A DNA stretch of 64,000 nt from Lasiodiplodia sp. COLG20 (Eukaryota; Ascomycota; Dothideomycetes; Botryosphaeriales; Botryosphaeriaceae). Positions 61,743 to 64,000 of the stretch are shown here, one piece after another (position 1 is the first letter of the stretch; the number at the start of each line of letters is the position of its first letter). A program made the position numbers and the translations under genes. Below the pieces are notes generated by a model that did no database searches, had not been told where the DNA came from, and saw only the letters and a list, made by a program, of their open reading frames with translations. The DNA is taken from positions 434,001 to 498,000 of the forward strand of contig VNWV01000010.1 of assembly GCA_009801085.1 (NCBI GenBank). Direction: 5' to 3'.

Positions 61743-64000
61743 TATTATTGCTGCTTGAGGTCTTCTTGGGGGCAATTGCGTGGGACGACGGCAGCGACGC
61801 TCTCCGGCTCTGGGACAATGCTCGACATGGGCGTGGTCGGCGGCTGGGCGGCCGCGGGAGTTATATAGAAGGTCAGCGCGCTGAGCTCGCGCACCCCTAG
61901 CAGGACCGCCGAACCCCGTTTGCACGGGACCCTCCTGTGGCTCTTGCGACCTCCTGCCTAGCCGTTCGCGGAGCTTGGGCTGACGTGACACCCATGATCC
62001 GAGGCCAGGTTCATCGCGACAGCTCGGGCGCGCCAAGCGGCCAAGGACGGCCTGCGAAACAGACATGGGTACGCTGCTCCACTTGCGCCTGCTTGCAGGA
62101 CCGCCAGGCACGCGAGCCACACGAGCGAAAAAGGCGCTGCACTCTCGTCATTCGCGCCAGCGCCAGCGCGTACCAGCGCGCCGTGAGCCGCTCGCTCAAC
62201 CCCCAAGCAACGCCGCCCGCTCCGCCGCCCGATCGCTGCCCGCCGGCGCCTGACTCGATCGCCTTCAGCCTCTCCTCCTCCTGCGGCGTGCATCATGCAC
62301 GGCACCCGCAGCCGTGTAGGGTGATGTCGACGCTGACCCCGCCGGATGGGGATCATCTTTGCAGCCGCAGGCCCGACGACACGAGCTGCGTGCATCGTGG
62401 GTGCTTCTGGCCATGTGCGATGCCGTTTTCTTCTCTCAGCTCACCATCGCTCGCGCCGAAGCAGCGGCCTGTTTCATCGCCGACAAGCCCTAGTGACGGT
62501 CGCGCACACCGACCGGGTGGCACTGCATGAAGACCACGAGCTCTCAATACCACCAAGTCCACAAGTCCACAGTTGTCAGATGCCAATTTCCACCGCGACC
62601 CGCACCGTCAGCAGCCCGTGGGCTCAGCAGAGGTCGACCGCGCCCGGCGGCAGCTTTCACCGCTCCGTGCTTGCTTGTCATGGGCTAGCCCATGTCCTCG
62701 CCAAATAGATTGACATCAAGCTTGCCTGAGGCAACCCCTCACTATGGGCTCAGCCTCCTCCCGGACCGGGCCTGCTCCATAGGCTGGGGCACGGGCGCGA
62801 GTGGAGAAGCGGCTTGTGCCTGCTTGGCTCCTGAGGATTCTCATCCGGCTGTGATGCTTGCTGCTCTGCTCTCGGCTCCGGCACGGCCAAGGTCCGCTGC
62901 TGCCGGCGCGCAGAGCGCCTCATGCCGGCCGCGCCGGTGCACAAATTAACTACTACTCTGTAGCAGAATTGGGAAGAAGCTCATACAGACGCGCACACCA
63001 CATACGCGTTTGGCGTGGCCGATGGCAAAGATCCGCGATCTCTGTACCGCCCTCGTCCCGAGCTCCGTCCTGCCGTCGAAGCAGTCTAGAAGCTGCAGGC
63101 CGCCTGTGCAACTCGCTCGACCGCCTGCCTATCATCCCCTAGAGGAGCAGCAGGCTATCTCGTCTCATCTTCGGGTGTCACCAAGTAGTCCCTGACCGCA
63201 GACCTCACCCGTAGGTGCAGGCCGGCCTACGGCCCTGGTGCTCCCGCCGCGCCCCTTACAATATCAGTTCAGCCTTTTCTATGAACTGACCTACTCCAAA
63301 ACGTATCGATAGGCGGCAATCGATATTGTCACTGGCCACTCCCATCATTCCACTATTCTTGGATGCTTCGCTAGCTCTGAATCCGTCTGTCGCTCCGAAG
63401 CAGCGGCCACATCTTTCTGCGCATCCCCATCCTCATCCCCACCCCTTTTGGCCCAGCCAGGCCACCTCTCGGCTCCAGATGGCGCATCTTTAATATCATC
63501 GCGGTGAGTACCGTCTATCCCGCTCCCACCCGCATCTGACCGGCGTATGTATGTCTCGCCTGCCCTGCATAAACACCTCAGGCCTGCACAAAATCAGGCT
63601 AGCCTAGGCGACCAATAACCGCACCTCGCGCAACCATAATGAAAGTCAGACAATTCCCACGGGTATAAGACACGCAGCCGTTTTCTCCCGTCGCCGCGGC
63701 CGACTGCCGACTCGCGGCGCACTGTTGCGATGACGAGCGAGAAACGCCGAGCAGAGCCATTGGCCTTGCACTGCCACAGCAACGCGGAACCACATCTCGT
63801 TTTCTTTCCGCCTTCTCTGCGCTGAGCAGCGCACTTGGACCCTGTTCATCCTCGTTCTTCTTGCCTATCACCGTAACGACCGGCACGACACCGCCGCAAG
63901 CACGAGGACAGATCGACAATCGGTAGGGCTTAGGGAGTGAAAAAAGCGGGAACCCCGACTCATCAATTATTATCATGAACGTCGCTGTATCGGAGAAACC
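61743..64000. other. 2.3-kb region upstream of the cyclin, no gene seen
   Basis: The stretch is GC-rich with many short overlapping frames and no family motif. A splice-donor-like GCGGTGAGTACC at about 63507 and a pyrimidine-rich stretch near 63300-63600 could belong to the leader of a plus-strand gene beginning past the window. The ATG at 63975 has only nine codons before the edge, too few to call. Confidence 0.4.
61861..61868 (-). promoter_or_regulatory. TATA box of the cyclin gene
   Basis: The minus strand reads CTATATAA about 119 bases before the start codon at 61742, consistent with a TATA-dependent, regulated cyclin promoter. Confidence 0.55.

Noticed and set aside
63599..63976. 125-codon minus-strand frame near the right edge
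   Set aside because: Its low-complexity Arg/Ser composition and lack of motif or splice sites make a real gene unlikely.
1..64000. CRISPR array, prophage, secondary-metabolite cluster or large transposon
   Set aside because: No regularly spaced direct repeats, no phage or transposase genes and no PKS, NRPS or terpene synthase motifs were seen on either strand.

Overview
The window is nuclear DNA of a filamentous ascomycete (Pezizomycotina). The evidence is densely spliced genes on both strands with mostly 48-75 nt introns (GT/GC...AG), a GC-rich coding strand, no operons, and protein families that look typical of moulds (Srf1, Spo71/Mug56, Tep1/PTEN, Met8, Nam9, a secreted triple-CBM18 protein). 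A Dothideomycete is my best guess, but that is inference from general resemblance only. I rebuilt every spliced gene by eye from splice signals, reading frame and family motifs. Exon ends are therefore models, although all of them close in frame.

Layout, left to right: a short-chain dehydrogenase (957-1965); a mitochondrial K+/H+-exchange-related protein (2194-3156, minus); the membrane protein Srf1 (3564-4797); a low-complexity hypothetical protein (5478-6632); a tail-anchored thioredoxin (7200-7886); a small unknown protein (8402-8869, minus); a Spo71-like PH-domain protein (10262-13643); a class V PLP enzyme (14268-15670, minus); a gamma-tubulin complex subunit (16327-19391); a proline-rich type I membrane protein (21345-23531, minus); LSM4 (24326-24842); a mitochondrial PPR protein (25376-27248); a PTEN-type phosphatase (27655-29491); a large AAA ATPase (30938-34093); a DUF1275 membrane protein (37663-38747); a La protein (41793-43278, minus) divergent from mitoribosomal Nam9 (43750-45137); a chitin-binding secreted protein (45454-46675, minus) divergent from an HSL-type esterase (47592-49119); a METTL16-type RNA methyltransferase (49299-51157, minus); siroheme synthase Met8 (51717-52585, minus) divergent from the endosomal FYVE protein Vac1/Pep7 (53028-55124); glycogen phosphorylase (56506-59673, minus); and a PHO80-like cyclin (60759-61742, minus).

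The genes are mostly housekeeping: RNA metabolism (LSM4, La, METTL16), mitochondrial function (PPR, Nam9, KHE1-like), membrane traffic and phosphoinositides (Vac1, PTEN, Spo71, Srf1), microtubules, glycogen and siroheme. They do not form a recognisable secondary-metabolite or defence cluster, and I found no tRNA, rRNA or CRISPR.

The most unusual signals are at the level of gene structure and small repeats. There is a near-perfect 79-bp foldback element flanked by TA (55923-56001), with a half-copy 21 kb away (34591-34612). Internal exons of 8, 13 and 17 nt are needed to keep three conserved proteins in frame. Two genes have a first coding exon that is just the ATG; in the PTEN gene this model puts the catalytic residues at the same numbers as in human PTEN. 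There is also a GC-AG intron inside the La motif, three in-frame stop-free introns, a tandem 3' splice site in MET8 that toggles a stop codon, and an SDR lacking the catalytic tyrosine. Several intergenic gaps of 2-3.5 kb (19.4-21.3, 34.1-37.7, 38.7-41.8 and 61.7-64.0 kb) hold nothing I can support.
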